Assembly (NCBI GenBank): GCA_934718275.1
Contig: CAKUZD010000003.1
Span: 1-64,000, forward strand
Source of the DNA: an uncultured Candidatus Melainabacteria bacterium
GTDB lineage: Bacteria; Cyanobacteriota; Vampirovibrionia; Gastranaerophilales; Gastranaerophilaceae
Reading direction: 5' to 3'
Length of the DNA: 64,000 bases
This document shows, one piece after another, positions 33,171 through 42,018 of the stretch. The position numbers and the translations under genes are program-made. The notes beneath the pieces are model-generated. The model saw only the letters and a program-made list of their open reading frames with translations, was not told the origin of the DNA and did not search any database. How positions within the stretch are numbered: the first letter of the stretch is position 1; every line of letters starts with the position of its first letter.

Positions 33171-35387
33171 ATGAGCGAAAAACCACTTTTTGATGATATA
33201 AAAAAAATACTTATTGAACAAAACAGAGAACCTGTTGAAATAGAAGAAATAGAGAAGGCTTATCTTTTTGCTAAAAGATTACATGACGGTCAGTATAGGG
33301 TGTCAGAAGAACCTTATATTATTCATCCTGTAGAAGTTGCAAAAATTCTTGTTGGGTTGAAGGTTGATTCGCATACTTTGGAAGCAGCATTCCTCCATGA
33401 TATTTTAGAGGATACGGATACTCAACCTGAAGAAATAGAAAAGCTATTCGGAAAAGATGTTCTTACGCTTGTCCAAGGTGTTACGAAACTTGGGAAATTG
33501 CAATTTAAGTCAAAAGAGGAACGTCAAGCTGAAAATTTTAGACGATTGTTTATAGCTATGGCGAGTGATATAAGAATAGTATTCTTAAAACTTGCGGACA
33601 GGTTGCATAACATGCGAACACTCAATTTTATGACTGCTCCAAAACAACAAAAAATAGCCCGTGAAACATTGGATATTTTTGCACCGCTTGCAAATCGTTT
33701 AGGTATTTATAAAATTAAGGCAGAATTAGAAGATTTATCTTTACGATATTTGGAGCCGGATAAGTATTTTGAAATTGCTCGTTTGGTTTCTCAAACCAAA
33801 GCTGATAGGGAAGCAACTGTAAAAATTCTTATTGATAAAATTTCTCAAGATGTAAAAAAAGCAGGTATAAATGCTCAAATTACCGGTAGAGCGAAGCATT
33901 ATTATAGTATTTATAGCAAAATGAAAAGGTTGAATATTGCTTTTCATGATTTGTATGATATTACGGCAGTTAGAGTTATTGTTGATACAGAAAAAGAATG
34001 CTATGAGGTATTAGGACTTATTCATTCACAATTTAAACCAATTCCGGGGCGTTTTAAAGATTATATTGCCATGCCTAAAGGAAATATGTATCAATCCTTG
34101 CATACTTCAGTTATCGGGCCTAAAACAAAACCGTTGGAAGTTCAAATTAGAACTTGGGAAATGCATGAAGTTGCTGAATATGGTATTGCTGCTCATTGGA
34201 GATATAAGGAAAAAGGGTCTCAAAAAGCGAACAATCCTACAGATATGCAGTTTTCATGGATGAGAAAACTTGTAGAGTATGATAAAGATATGACTTCTGC
34301 TGAGGATTATGTAAATTCTGTAAAATTAGATTTATTCTCAGATCAGGTCTTTGCATTCACTCCTAACGGCGATGTATTTGATTTGCCGGTGAATGCCACT
34401 CCTGTTGATTTCGCTTACAGAATACATTCCGAGGTTGGTAATAAAACTGTTGGAGCGTTGATTAATGGAAGAATTGCTCAATTAGATACCAAATTGAACA
34501 ATGGTGATATAGTAGAAATTCTTACTTCGAAAACTCCTGCTCCACGTCTTGATTGGTTAAATTTTGTTGTTACAAAACAGGCATCTTCAAAAATTAAACA
34601 ATGGTTTAAAAAGAATAATAGAGAAGAACATATTGAAGTTGGTAAAAATAATCTTGAACACGAATTAACAAAAGCTGTTTTTGATGAATATACGAAGAAT
34701 GGTGAGTTTGATAAAGTTGCCAAACAAATGAATTATGTTTCGGCAGAAGATTTATTTGCGGCTCTCGGATACGGAGAAACAACTTTAAATAAAGTCGTGA
34801 ACAAACTTAAAAAGCCGGAATCTTCCCGAGTTCTAGGAGAAAATTTCCATGGAACAACAAGAAAAAAATCAGAAAAAGATATTATTGGTCTTGAAGGTTT
34901 GATGTATTCTATAGCAAAATGTTGTTCCCCTATCCCGGGAGAACCTATTGTTGGTGTTGTAACTCGTGCTAAAGGAGTTACTGTTCATAGAATGGATTGT
35001 CAAATGCTTGACCATATTGAACCCGAAAGATTAATGGATATTAAGTGGTCGGGAGATAATACTAACAGGACATATAATACAACAATAAGAGTAGAAACAG
35101 CTGAAAAACAGGGTTTACTGAAAGATATTATTGCTGCGGTTTCTGATAATGGAACCAATATCTCTTATGCAAATGTTAAATCAAAAAGTGGTAAAGTTGG
35201 TATTATTGAATTAGGTATAGAATTAGATAATATCGACACTCTTAAAAAGGTTATTTTGAGTATTCAGGCAATTCCTGACGTATATAGTGTAAAACGAATT
35301 CAAACATCTTATTCCACTCCTAATATGCCAAGAAGAAATAATGGTAAAGCCAGACATAACAAAAATCCTAAGAAAAAATCTTCTTAG
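33171..35387 (+). CDS. Bifunctional (p)ppGpp synthetase/hydrolase (RSH)
   Basis: This 738-residue protein makes and degrades the stringent-response alarmone. Domains in order: HD hydrolase (FLHDILEDTD near residue 74, RLHNMRTL), synthetase (DLYDITAVRVIV near 260, GRFKDYIAMPKGNMYQSLHT), TGS near 395-455 (FAFTPNGDVFDLPVNATPVD), a helical/zinc region with CCSPIPGE, and a C-terminal ACT domain. The intact HD motif and the RFKD (RxKD) form of the synthetase loop both indicate the bifunctional Rel/SpoT type, not monofunctional RelA. Length is normal. It is the only RSH in the window. Confidence 0.95.
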   Translation: MSEKPLFDDIKKILIEQNREPVEIEEIEKAYLFAKRLHDGQYRVSEEPYIIHPVEVAKILVGLKVDSHTLEAAFLHDILEDTDTQPEEIEKLFGKDVLTLVQGVTKLGKLQFKSKEERQAENFRRLFIAMASDIRIVFLKLADRLHNMRTLNFMTAPKQQKIARETLDIFAPLANRLGIYKIKAELEDLSLRYLEPDKYFEIARLVSQTKADREATVKILIDKISQDVKKAGINAQITGRAKHYYSIYSKMKRLNIAFHDLYDITAVRVIVDTEKECYEVLGLIHSQFKPIPGRFKDYIAMPKGNMYQSLHTSVIGPKTKPLEVQIRTWEMHEVAEYGIAAHWRYKEKGSQKANNPTDMQFSWMRKLVEYDKDMTSAEDYVNSVKLDLFSDQVFAFTPNGDVFDLPVNATPVDFAYRIHSEVGNKTVGALINGRIAQLDTKLNNGDIVEILTSKTPAPRLDWLNFVVTKQASSKIKQWFKKNNREEHIEVGKNNLEHELTKAVFDEYTKNGEFDKVAKQMNYVSAEDLFAALGYGETTLNKVVNKLKKPESSRVLGENFHGTTRKKSEKDIIGLEGLMYSIAKCCSPIPGEPIVGVVTRAKGVTVHRMDCQMLDHIEPERLMDIKWSGDNTNRTYNTTIRVETAEKQGLLKDIIAAVSDNGTNISYANVKSKSGKVGIIELGIELDNIDTLKKVILSIQAIPDVYSVKRIQTSYSTPNMPRRNNGKARHNKNPKKKSS

Positions 35388-35412
35388 AATTTTTATTTAA
35401 AATAAGCTTAAC

Positions 35413-35730
35413 TTATTTGAGTTTTTCTGCATACTCTTTATATTCTTTTATAAAGTCAATAACTTCCAATGCAAGTTGTTTTCTTATGTCGTCAGGACAG
35501 TTTTTCAAGTATTCCATCGCATGAGAAACCTTAATATTCTTGTCATACCACCTGCGCATAATATAGTTGTATTGGTCGTCTAAAGACATTTCGATATTAA
35601 AATCTATATCCTTTAACCTATCAATAATAAAATCGGCACAACGTACTTGAATATATTCTTCTGCTTTTTCCATTTCCGCAACAGCCCTGCTGACTGTCGG
35701 GTCTATATCATACCAACGTTTTTTCATCAT
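35413..35730 (-). CDS. Small RWYD-repeat protein (copy 2)
   Basis: The 105 residues contain two similar units of about 40 residues. Each starts with RWYD (KRWYDIDPTVSRAVAEMEKA and RRWYDKNIKVSHAMEYLKNC) and continues with a helix ending in an IID-type patch. The upstream gene encodes a paralogue with the same two-unit plan. No known family was recognised. No Shine-Dalgarno is present. A consensus promoter ends 6 nt before the ATG, so this gene can be expressed separately from its neighbour as a leaderless mRNA. Confidence 0.7.
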   Translation of the reverse strand: MMKKRWYDIDPTVSRAVAEMEKAEEYIQVRCADFIIDRLKDIDFNIEMSLDDQYNYIMRRWYDKNIKVSHAMEYLKNCPDDIRKQLALEVIDFIKEYKEYAEKLK

Positions 35731-35736
35731 AGGTTA

Positions 35737-35765
35737 ATGATACAGATTTTTTTTAAAATTGTCAA
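35737..35765 (-). promoter_or_regulatory. Sigma-70 promoter of the 35.4 kb gene, leaderless type
   Basis: On the minus strand TTGACA (35760-35765), a 17-nt spacer and TATCAT (35737-35742) end exactly 6 nt before the ATG at 35730. The -35 box overlaps the stop region of the upstream paralogue. Confidence 0.75.
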
Positions 35766-36070
35766 GCAGTCAAAGTTTCTAGTTCTTTTTTGTATTTTAA
35801 TACATCCAATGATATTTCTTTTTGTAATTTTGGTGTGGTATTTTTCAAATATTCAATGGCGGTAGATAAGGTATCATTTTTGTCATACCATCTTTGATAT
35901 TTGTTTTTTATATTATTTTTTGTTTTGTTTTTAATAAAGTTCATATCTTTATCTTTAAATTTTACGGTTTTAATAATGAAATTAGCATAATCTATTTTTT
36001 GTTCATCATTTGCAATTTCAATTAAACTGATGGCCATATAAACATCAGGTTCAATATCATACCAACGCAT
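35762..36070 (-). CDS. Small RWYD-repeat protein (copy 1)
   Basis: A 102-residue paralogue of the next gene downstream. RWYDIEPDVYMAISLIEIAN and RWYDKNDTLSTAIEYLKNTT open two tandem units, as in the neighbour, and the linker between units is longer and more basic. ATG 36070 is preferred over a TTG one codon upstream, since GGGAGGAG lies just before it. The function is unknown. The soluble helical repeats suggest a binding protein. Confidence 0.7.
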   Translation of the reverse strand: MRWYDIEPDVYMAISLIEIANDEQKIDYANFIIKTVKFKDKDMNFIKNKTKNNIKNKYQRWYDKNDTLSTAIEYLKNTTPKLQKEISLDVLKYKKELETLTA

Positions 36071-36147
36071 CAAGACTCCTCCCTCATTGTATGTATATTT
36101 GTATAATGCCCAATATTTAATGATTTAAAACCAAAAGTCAAAATATT

Positions 36148-36176
36148 TTGTATTTGTTTTTATTATGTTATATAAT
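36148..36176 (+). promoter_or_regulatory. Sigma-70 promoter of the 36.2 kb gene, leaderless type
   Basis: TTGTAT (36148-36153), a 17-nt spacer and a perfect TATAAT (36171-36176) end 6 nt before ATG 36183. No Shine-Dalgarno is present. Confidence 0.7.
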
Positions 36177-36182
36177 CTAGAT

Positions 36183-37340
36183 ATGAAAAAGAGATTGATA
36201 GCTTTATTAATATTATGTTCTTTTATTAGTGCCAATACTTATGTTATGGCTGATGTTCTGCAAGGTCATGCGGAAAAAAGCGGGGAGTATGAGCATCAAT
36301 TACAACAAGAGCTTTTTACCGGCAAGGTTGAAACATTGGATAGAAAAGATGTCATAAATATGACTGTATCACAAGTTTTGGACAGTAATATTAATATTGA
36401 AGGAGATGAATTTTTTGCAGAAGTAACCGATGAGGTTAAAGGTGATAAAGGCGTAATTATTCCAAAGGGAACAATTGCCCATGGAAAAATTACTCAAACA
36501 GGGGATGCAAGGCGCTTAGGACGTCAAGCTTGGATTGCATTGGATTTTGATTACCTTGTTACGCCGGATGGAAGGGAAATCCCTATTGAAGGAAAAATGT
36601 CTACAAAACTTCATCCGGTGGCTGAAGCTTCTAAAATTGTAGCTCAAGATGTTGGTTATACCGTTGCCGGAGGAGCTATCGGCGGCTTTATGGCTCTAAA
36701 TTGGTTAGGTTTGGAGGCTGCAATTGCATCTCAAGGTTATACTGTCGCAGGGGGTGCAGCAGTTGGTGGTGCAATTGGTCTTGGAATGGCTTTAATAAGA
36801 AAAGGTAGTGATGTTTTGATTGCCCCGGGGGATCAAATAAGAGTTAAAATTAATACATCTGTTGAATTGCCGGTATATAAAGAGACTGCATTGATGCAGC
36901 ATGAAATGTTTTATCCGGGGCTTGATATTCATATTAGTGATATAAAACATGAAAAAGATCCCTTTGGAGAGGTAAATACAATAACGCTTACGATAATGAT
37001 TTCCAATATGTCTGATAAAACTTTTTCAGGTTTGGACATGGCACTTGTAAATGATTATAATGCTGTATTCAGGCCATCAATTTTTGGTGATACAAAATTG
37101 ATGTTTAAACAAATTCGTCCCGGGGATAAGTTTGCAGGCAGGGTTTCTTTTGCGGTGGATAATATTAACAGAAATTTTTGGTTAACATTTTATGATAGAA
37201 GAAAGGGAACTGCGTTGACTAAAATTTCGATTGATAATGCTTATAGAAATGTTTCTGATAAAACTAAAAAGAAAAATTTGAGTTTAAGAAAAAATAAAAC
37301 TAATTTCAAGAAAGAAGAAGATTTGCTTGATATAAGGTAA
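36183..37340 (+). CDS. Exported protein with glycine-zipper segment
   Basis: The product has 385 residues. A signal peptide (MKKRLIALLILCSFISANTY) opens the protein. A beta-rich region follows (GVIIPKGTIAHGKITQTGDA, then a DYLVTPDGREIPIEGK patch) that loosely recalls the TrbI/VirB10 barrel. A glycine-rich hydrophobic pair of segments spans about 165-215. A C-terminal beta domain and a very basic tail complete it. An in-frame ATG at 36165 lies over the -10 box, so the signal-peptide ATG at 36183 is chosen. It is probably located in the envelope. No firm family. Confidence 0.7.
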   Translation: MKKRLIALLILCSFISANTYVMADVLQGHAEKSGEYEHQLQQELFTGKVETLDRKDVINMTVSQVLDSNINIEGDEFFAEVTDEVKGDKGVIIPKGTIAHGKITQTGDARRLGRQAWIALDFDYLVTPDGREIPIEGKMSTKLHPVAEASKIVAQDVGYTVAGGAIGGFMALNWLGLEAAIASQGYTVAGGAAVGGAIGLGMALIRKGSDVLIAPGDQIRVKINTSVELPVYKETALMQHEMFYPGLDIHISDIKHEKDPFGEVNTITLTIMISNMSDKTFSGLDMALVNDYNAVFRPSIFGDTKLMFKQIRPGDKFAGRVSFAVDNINRNFWLTFYDRRKGTALTKISIDNAYRNVSDKTKKKNLSLRKNKTNFKKEEDLLDIR

Positions 37341-37364
37341 TTGTAACGATTTTATACGGGAAAG

Positions 37365-37392
37365 TTGAAATAAATTTATTCTATGTTACAAT
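37365..37392 (+). promoter_or_regulatory. Sigma-70 promoter of the BlaI-like operon
   Basis: TTGAAA (37365-37370), a 16-nt spacer and TACAAT (37387-37392) with an upstream TGT (extended -10). The leader is about 30 nt with GAGG before the ATG. Confidence 0.65.
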
Positions 37393-37427
37393 GTTAGTAG
37401 TTAGTGTAAAAGAAAGTTGAGGAACGT

Positions 37428-37769
37428 ATGGTGTGCGGGAAATTGGAAATTGATATTTTGAATTCATTTTGGTCTTTGACAAAAGATAATGAAGACAGAG
37501 ATGTTTCTATTCAAGATATTGTTGATGATTTGTCTGCAAATGGTATTGAAAGAGCTTATACTACAATTAAAACTGTTATGGACAGGTTGACTGTTAAGGC
37601 TGTACTTGTTCGTTATAAGGTTGGCAAAAAGTTTTTTTATAAAGCCGCTATGAATAAAGAAGAAATGGCTCTTGATGCTGTTAAAACAGTTGCAGGGCAG
37701 TTTTTTGACGGCAATTTTTCTCGTATGATTAGATTTATTGAAAAAGAGTCAGAAAATATCTTAGTGTAG
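37428..37769 (+). CDS. BlaI/MecI/CopY-family transcriptional regulator
   Basis: The 113-residue protein fits the penicillinase-repressor winged helix: LEIDILNSFWSL at the start, DIVDDLSANGIERAYTTIKT with the recognition helix TTIKTVMDRL, and a short dimerisation tail. Relatives repress beta-lactamase or copper-export operons. Here no beta-lactamase, BlaR sensor or metal ATPase is next to it. The following two genes, starting 1 nt and 16 nt after their neighbours, are the likely operon partners. Confidence 0.82.
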   Translation: MVCGKLEIDILNSFWSLTKDNEDRDVSIQDIVDDLSANGIERAYTTIKTVMDRLTVKAVLVRYKVGKKFFYKAAMNKEEMALDAVKTVAGQFFDGNFSRMIRFIEKESENILV

Positions 37770-37770
37770 T

Positions 37771-38160
37771 ATGAGTATTATCGAAGATAGAGTTTATGTA
37801 GCCGGTTTGATAAGACAGGTGTTGATTTCTCGTTTGTGCGTAAGGACAGCTATATTGAATTTCCCTCGTGATACTGAGGATAAAAGTATTCAAGCAGCTT
37901 TTCATGCTCTTGTTCATTATGAAGCTGATGAAGAATTGCGTGCAAGAGATAATTTATATAAAGAAGAACAAGATGATTATTTGGAATTTATATCTTATAT
38001 TCTTGAAAGAGGGGAAGATTTGCCCGAAAATATAATTGAAAATTATGAGAAATATTATTCTTGTGCTAATATTCCCCATGAACAAAATACAAAAGGTTTT
38101 TTCAAAGGCTTTTGGAAATTTCTGAATATAAAAGATAGTTCTGATGTTAAGATAAAATAG
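37771..38160 (+). CDS. Hypothetical protein in the BlaI-like operon
   Basis: These 129 residues are acidic, soluble and mostly helical, with no known family. The core (FPRDTEDKSIQAAFHALVHY) is followed by an acidic stretch (YKEEQDDYLEFISYILERGE) and a short basic C-terminal region. Its ATG lies 1 nt after the stop of the regulator gene, so the two are coupled. It may act with the regulator, but no motif shows how. Confidence 0.65.
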   Translation: MSIIEDRVYVAGLIRQVLISRLCVRTAILNFPRDTEDKSIQAAFHALVHYEADEELRARDNLYKEEQDDYLEFISYILERGEDLPENIIENYEKYYSCANIPHEQNTKGFFKGFWKFLNIKDSSDVKIK

Positions 38161-38176
38161 TTAATAAGGAGAAATT

Positions 38177-39232
38177 ATGAAGAAAAAAATAATAGCATTA
38201 TTGTCAGTAATGTTAATTGCAGGGACTGTAGGATGTTCTGCTTTTGCTGCAAGACAAAATCAACAAGTTTTGGATGTATTACCATTGTTTAATTCGCAAT
38301 CTGTTCAAGCAAACAGATTGTGGGTGGGAACTTTTCAGCTTGCTTGGAACGATTTGATGGATGGAATTATCAAAGGGCCGGTATTGTTTGATGGAAAAAC
38401 TCCTGATGTTGTAAAAGGCTTAAATGAAAAAAGTTTTACGACAGAACAATTGTCAGAAAATTCTTATTATAAAAATTATGGCGAAACTTCTCCGGAATTG
38501 AAAAAGACAATTGAAACCGCAATTAAAGAAAAATTTGGGGAAACTAGTGATGTGCTTGACGGAGCTGACTGGACAAAAGCAGAAGGAAAGTACACTGTTT
38601 ATGCTATGTTGAAAAAAGATTTTAAGTTTTTAAATGCTTTTGACAAGTTGAAATCTGAAAAATTTGCAAGCTCTCGACAAAAAGTTGAATATTTTGGAAT
38701 AAATTCGAAAAGTAATCACAAATTGTATAACAATGTAAATGTTCTTTTCTATAATTCTCCAAAGGACTTTGCAGTTGGTATTTTAACAGATGGACCGGAT
38801 GTTGTCTATTTGTATAGAACAAATGATAACAAATCTTTTGATAAATTATATTCTGATATGTTAAAAAAACAAAGTGAATATAAAGAAATTACTTCATTTG
38901 GTGAAGGAGATGAGTTAAAAGTTCCTAACATCAGTTTGTATAAAATGAAATCATTTGATGAGGTTTGCAGAAAACGAATAAAAAATACTAACATTATGAT
39001 AGAGCAGGCTATGGAAAGTGTTGATTTCAAAATGAATAATGAAGGTGTAAAATTGAAATCAGAAGCTTTTGTAGCTACTAGAACTATGTCTTTGTTGCCA
39101 CAAGCACCAAAACCAAGAAAATTATATTTTAATGATACTTTTGTAATGTTTTTACAAGAACAAAATAAAGAACAACCTTATTTTGCTTTGAGAGTTAATG
39201 ATGTTGTTGCAATTAATAAATTGAAGAAATAA
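38177..39232 (+). CDS. Exported protein, possibly serpin-like
   Basis: A 351-residue exported protein with signal peptide KKIIALLSVMLIAGTVGCSA. A Cys is present, but the residues before it are not an ideal lipobox. The C-terminal 90 residues follow the serpin layout: VPNISLYKMKSFDEVCRKR, then ESVDFKMNNEGVKLKSEAFV resembling the reactive-loop hinge, a Pro-rich loop, and LYFNDTFVMFLQE resembling the strand after the loop. The N-terminal two thirds are too diverged to judge. AAGGAG precedes the ATG. It is last in the operon with the BlaI-like regulator and is followed by a terminator. If the resemblance is real it would be a protease inhibitor. Otherwise unknown. Confidence 0.6.
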   Translation: MKKKIIALLSVMLIAGTVGCSAFAARQNQQVLDVLPLFNSQSVQANRLWVGTFQLAWNDLMDGIIKGPVLFDGKTPDVVKGLNEKSFTTEQLSENSYYKNYGETSPELKKTIETAIKEKFGETSDVLDGADWTKAEGKYTVYAMLKKDFKFLNAFDKLKSEKFASSRQKVEYFGINSKSNHKLYNNVNVLFYNSPKDFAVGILTDGPDVVYLYRTNDNKSFDKLYSDMLKKQSEYKEITSFGEGDELKVPNISLYKMKSFDEVCRKRIKNTNIMIEQAMESVDFKMNNEGVKLKSEAFVATRTMSLLPQAPKPRKLYFNDTFVMFLQEQNKEQPYFALRVNDVVAINKLKK

Positions 39233-39240
39233 ATGTTTGA

Positions 39241-39273
39241 TAGTCCTCCTTGTTTTTGGAGGACTATTTTTTT
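39241..39273 (+). terminator. Terminator of the BlaI-like operon
   Basis: TAGTCCTCC (39241-39249) pairs with GGAGGACTA (39258-39266), followed by seven T. Confidence 0.92.
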
Positions 39274-39295
39274 ATAAATTAAAGATAGGGATAAT

Positions 39296-40669
39296 ATGGC
39301 AAAAACAAAATCAAAGTGGGTGTGTCAAGAATGTGGATATGAAACAGCAGGATATTTAGGAAAATGTCCTGAATGCGGTAGTTGGGGAAGCTTAGTTGAA
39401 GAAGTTCAGTTTACTGCAAATAAATCTTTGCAAGCTTCCGTTCATGATGAATTTATAAATACAGAAAAACCGGAATTATTAAAGGATATTCATATCGGAG
39501 AAGAAGTTCGTTTGTCTACTAATATTTCTGAGTTTGATAGAATTCTTGGTGGAGGCTTAGTGCAGGGCTCTTTAATTTTGGTTGCCGGAGATCCTGGAAT
39601 TGGTAAATCAACAATCCTCTTACAAACAAGTGGTGAGCTTTGTAAAAATAATAAAAAAGTTTTGTATGTATCGGCAGAAGAAAGTGCTAGTCAGCTGAAG
39701 CTAAGAGCGGAGAGGCTATCTATAAATTCAGACAGTTTATTCGTATACCCGCAAACGGCTATGGATAATATTAAATCTCAAATAGAAGAAATTATGCCTG
39801 ATGTTGTTATAATTGATAGTATTCAGGCAATTTATTCCCAAAATGTTGCAAGTTCGGCAGGAAGTGTTTCTCAGATTAGGGAATGTACAAATCTTTTGAT
39901 GCATATTGCAAAATCTAAAAATATTACAATAATTGTAATTGGTCATGTTACTAAAGAAGGTAATATTGCAGGCCCTAAGGTTCTGGAGCACATGGTTGAT
40001 ACTGTTATTTATTTTGAGGGAGACAAATATAAGTCATATAGAATGTTGCGCTCTATGAAAAATAGGTTTGGAAATACATCGGAAGTTGGGATTTTTGAAA
40101 TGCATACAGATGGGCTTCATGAAGTTAAAAATCCTAACGAATTGTTTTTAAATGAGCGTTCTCAAGTTGCAGCCCCAGGAAGTGCGATTATTGTTACCAA
40201 CGAGGGTACTCGCCCTCTATTAGTTGAAATTCAGGCTCTTGTCGGTACAACACCTTATCCTACTCCAAGAAGGGTTACAAATGGTGTTGATACAAGCAGG
40301 GTTTTACAAATTCTTGCAGTATTAGAAAAAAGAGTTGGTTTAAATTTATCTAAACAGGACGTTTATGTAAATGTTATGGGTGGGATTGATGTGTCAGAAC
40401 CTTCCGCTGATTTAGGGATTGCATTAGCGGTTGCAACATGTGCAAGAGATGTTGTTGTTGACCCACAGACGGTTATAATTGGTGAAATTGGCTTGTCAGG
40501 AGAAATTCACCCTGTTAATAATATTGAAAAAAGGTTAAATGAGGCTGTTATGTCAGGGTTTAAGAAAGCGATTATACCTTATGCAAACAGAATAGAAGAT
40601 AAAAGAATTGAAATTGTGCCTGTAAAGCGTCTTATGGACGCAATTAGTGCATGTGTATCAGCTCAATAG
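39296..40669 (+). CDS. radA: DNA repair protein RadA
   Basis: RadA is a RecA-like ATPase and helicase that helps process recombination intermediates. The 457-residue product has a zinc finger (CQECGYETAGYLGKCPECG), Walker A GDPGIGKST, Walker B VVIIDSIQAIY, the RadA-specific KNRFG motif and a C-terminal Lon-like domain (NVMGGIDVSEPSADLGIA). Length and order are standard. It starts 29 nt after the operon terminator. TAGGGA lies upstream of the ATG. Confidence 0.96.
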   Translation: MAKTKSKWVCQECGYETAGYLGKCPECGSWGSLVEEVQFTANKSLQASVHDEFINTEKPELLKDIHIGEEVRLSTNISEFDRILGGGLVQGSLILVAGDPGIGKSTILLQTSGELCKNNKKVLYVSAEESASQLKLRAERLSINSDSLFVYPQTAMDNIKSQIEEIMPDVVIIDSIQAIYSQNVASSAGSVSQIRECTNLLMHIAKSKNITIIVIGHVTKEGNIAGPKVLEHMVDTVIYFEGDKYKSYRMLRSMKNRFGNTSEVGIFEMHTDGLHEVKNPNELFLNERSQVAAPGSAIIVTNEGTRPLLVEIQALVGTTPYPTPRRVTNGVDTSRVLQILAVLEKRVGLNLSKQDVYVNVMGGIDVSEPSADLGIALAVATCARDVVVDPQTVIIGEIGLSGEIHPVNNIEKRLNEAVMSGFKKAIIPYANRIEDKRIEIVPVKRLMDAISACVSAQ

Positions 40670-40738
40670 CTTTTATGTTCTAATAATTTGGGAAGATTAA
40701 TATTTTTTTATGCTAAAATAAGTTTAAGCGAGGTTTTT

Positions 40739-41671
40739 ATGAAAAACATTTTAGTAACAGGTGGAGCAGGTTTTATTGGGTCACATTTATGTGAAAAACT
40801 TTTAGAACAAGGAAATCATATTATTTGTTTGGATAATTTTTTTACAGGTTCTAGAAAAAATGTAGAACACTTATTTGATAATCGAGAGTTTGAATTAATC
40901 AGGCATGATATTATAGAACCAATAATTTTAGAAGTTGATGAAATTTATAATTTAGCTTGTCCGGCTAGTCCTGTTCATTATCAATTTAATGCAATAAAAA
41001 CTGTGAAAACGAATGTTTTGGGTGTTACTAATATGTTAGATTTAGCGGATTCAACAAATGCCAGGATTTTACAGGCCTCTACAAGTGAAGTATATGGAGA
41101 TCCTATAGTTCATCCTCAAAAAGAAGATTATTGGGGAAATGTAAATCCGATTGGGTTAAGGAGTTGTTACGATGAGGGTAAACGCGTAGCAGAAACATTG
41201 ATGATGGATTATTCCAGACAACATAATGTCGATATTAGAATTATAAGAATTTTTAATACTTATGGACCACGTATGGCAGAAAATGATGGTAGAGTTGTTT
41301 CAAACTTTATTGTCCAAGCATTGAAAAATCAAGATATTACAATTTATGGAGATGGAACTCAAACACGCTCTTTCTGTTACGTTGATGATTTGGTTCGTGG
41401 AATGATTTCTTTAATGAATACGGAAGATTTTATAGGGCCGGTAAATGTTGGTAATGATGGAGAATATACGATTTTAGATTTGGCTAAAATGATAATTGAG
41501 TTAACAAATTCTAATTCCAAAATTGTTTTTAAACCTTTACCATCAGATGATCCTTGTCAAAGAAAACCTGATTTGTCATTAGCCAGAGAAAAATTAAATT
41601 ATGAGCCGACAGTTAATGTAAGAGACGGTTTGCTAAAAACAATTGAGTATTTTGAAAAAACTATAAAGTAG
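40739..41671 (+). CDS. UDP-glucuronate decarboxylase (UDP-xylose synthase)-type epimerase
   Basis: This 310-residue short-chain dehydrogenase has the NAD-binding GGAGFIGSHL. The UXS-type motifs are ACPASPVHYQFNAIKTVKTN, QASTSEVYGDP, YDEGKRVAETL (catalytic Tyr-x-x-x-Lys) and the C-terminal RKPDLSLAREKLNYEP. Members convert UDP-glucuronate to UDP-xylose for cell-surface glycans, and the match to that subgroup is close. An in-frame ATG at 40688 would add 17 residues ahead of the Rossmann strand. ATG 40739 with GAGG upstream is preferred. It is isolated from other sugar-nucleotide genes. Confidence 0.88.
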   Translation: MKNILVTGGAGFIGSHLCEKLLEQGNHIICLDNFFTGSRKNVEHLFDNREFELIRHDIIEPIILEVDEIYNLACPASPVHYQFNAIKTVKTNVLGVTNMLDLADSTNARILQASTSEVYGDPIVHPQKEDYWGNVNPIGLRSCYDEGKRVAETLMMDYSRQHNVDIRIIRIFNTYGPRMAENDGRVVSNFIVQALKNQDITIYGDGTQTRSFCYVDDLVRGMISLMNTEDFIGPVNVGNDGEYTILDLAKMIIELTNSNSKIVFKPLPSDDPCQRKPDLSLAREKLNYEPTVNVRDGLLKTIEYFEKTIK

Positions 41672-41676
41672 ATTTA

Positions 41677-42009
41677 TTATTTATTTTTAGTTACTCCATT
41701 TGCATCTTTTAATATGAATGGTCTGACAAAAGCCCAAGTTCCATATAATGATGTTAATAAGCCTGCAGTCATTGTTCCTTTAAATAATTTAGGATGCTTT
41801 TTTTTATTAACCAATCCGCCCAGTGTGACAAGTGTTGTTCCTGTCATAATTCCTAAGTAGCCTTTAAAAATAGTTCTTGAAACAACAATAGTGTCAGTCA
41901 TGTCTGCAGAATTTTTTACATGTGTATGTAAATTATCCAAAAATCCATTCTTTTTGTTAGAATTGTTTCCATAAAAATTTTGACCATAAGTGATGTTTGT
42001 TATTTTCAT
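41677..42009 (-). CDS. Small membrane protein with N-terminal NFYG motif
   Basis: The product has 110 residues with two predicted membrane segments (about 46-64 and 80-98) joined by a Lys-rich turn. The N terminus, TYGQNFYGNNSNKK, resembles the F-x-G ends of other proteins here. It is downstream of the small XRE gene with a 9-nt gap and has AGGGAAA before its ATG, so both are probably on one transcript. No family was recognised. Confidence 0.68.
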   Translation of the reverse strand: MKITNITYGQNFYGNNSNKKNGFLDNLHTHVKNSADMTDTIVVSRTIFKGYLGIMTGTTLVTLGGLVNKKKHPKLFKGTMTAGLLTSLYGTWAFVRPFILKDANGVTKNK

Positions 42010-42018
42010 AATGTTTCC

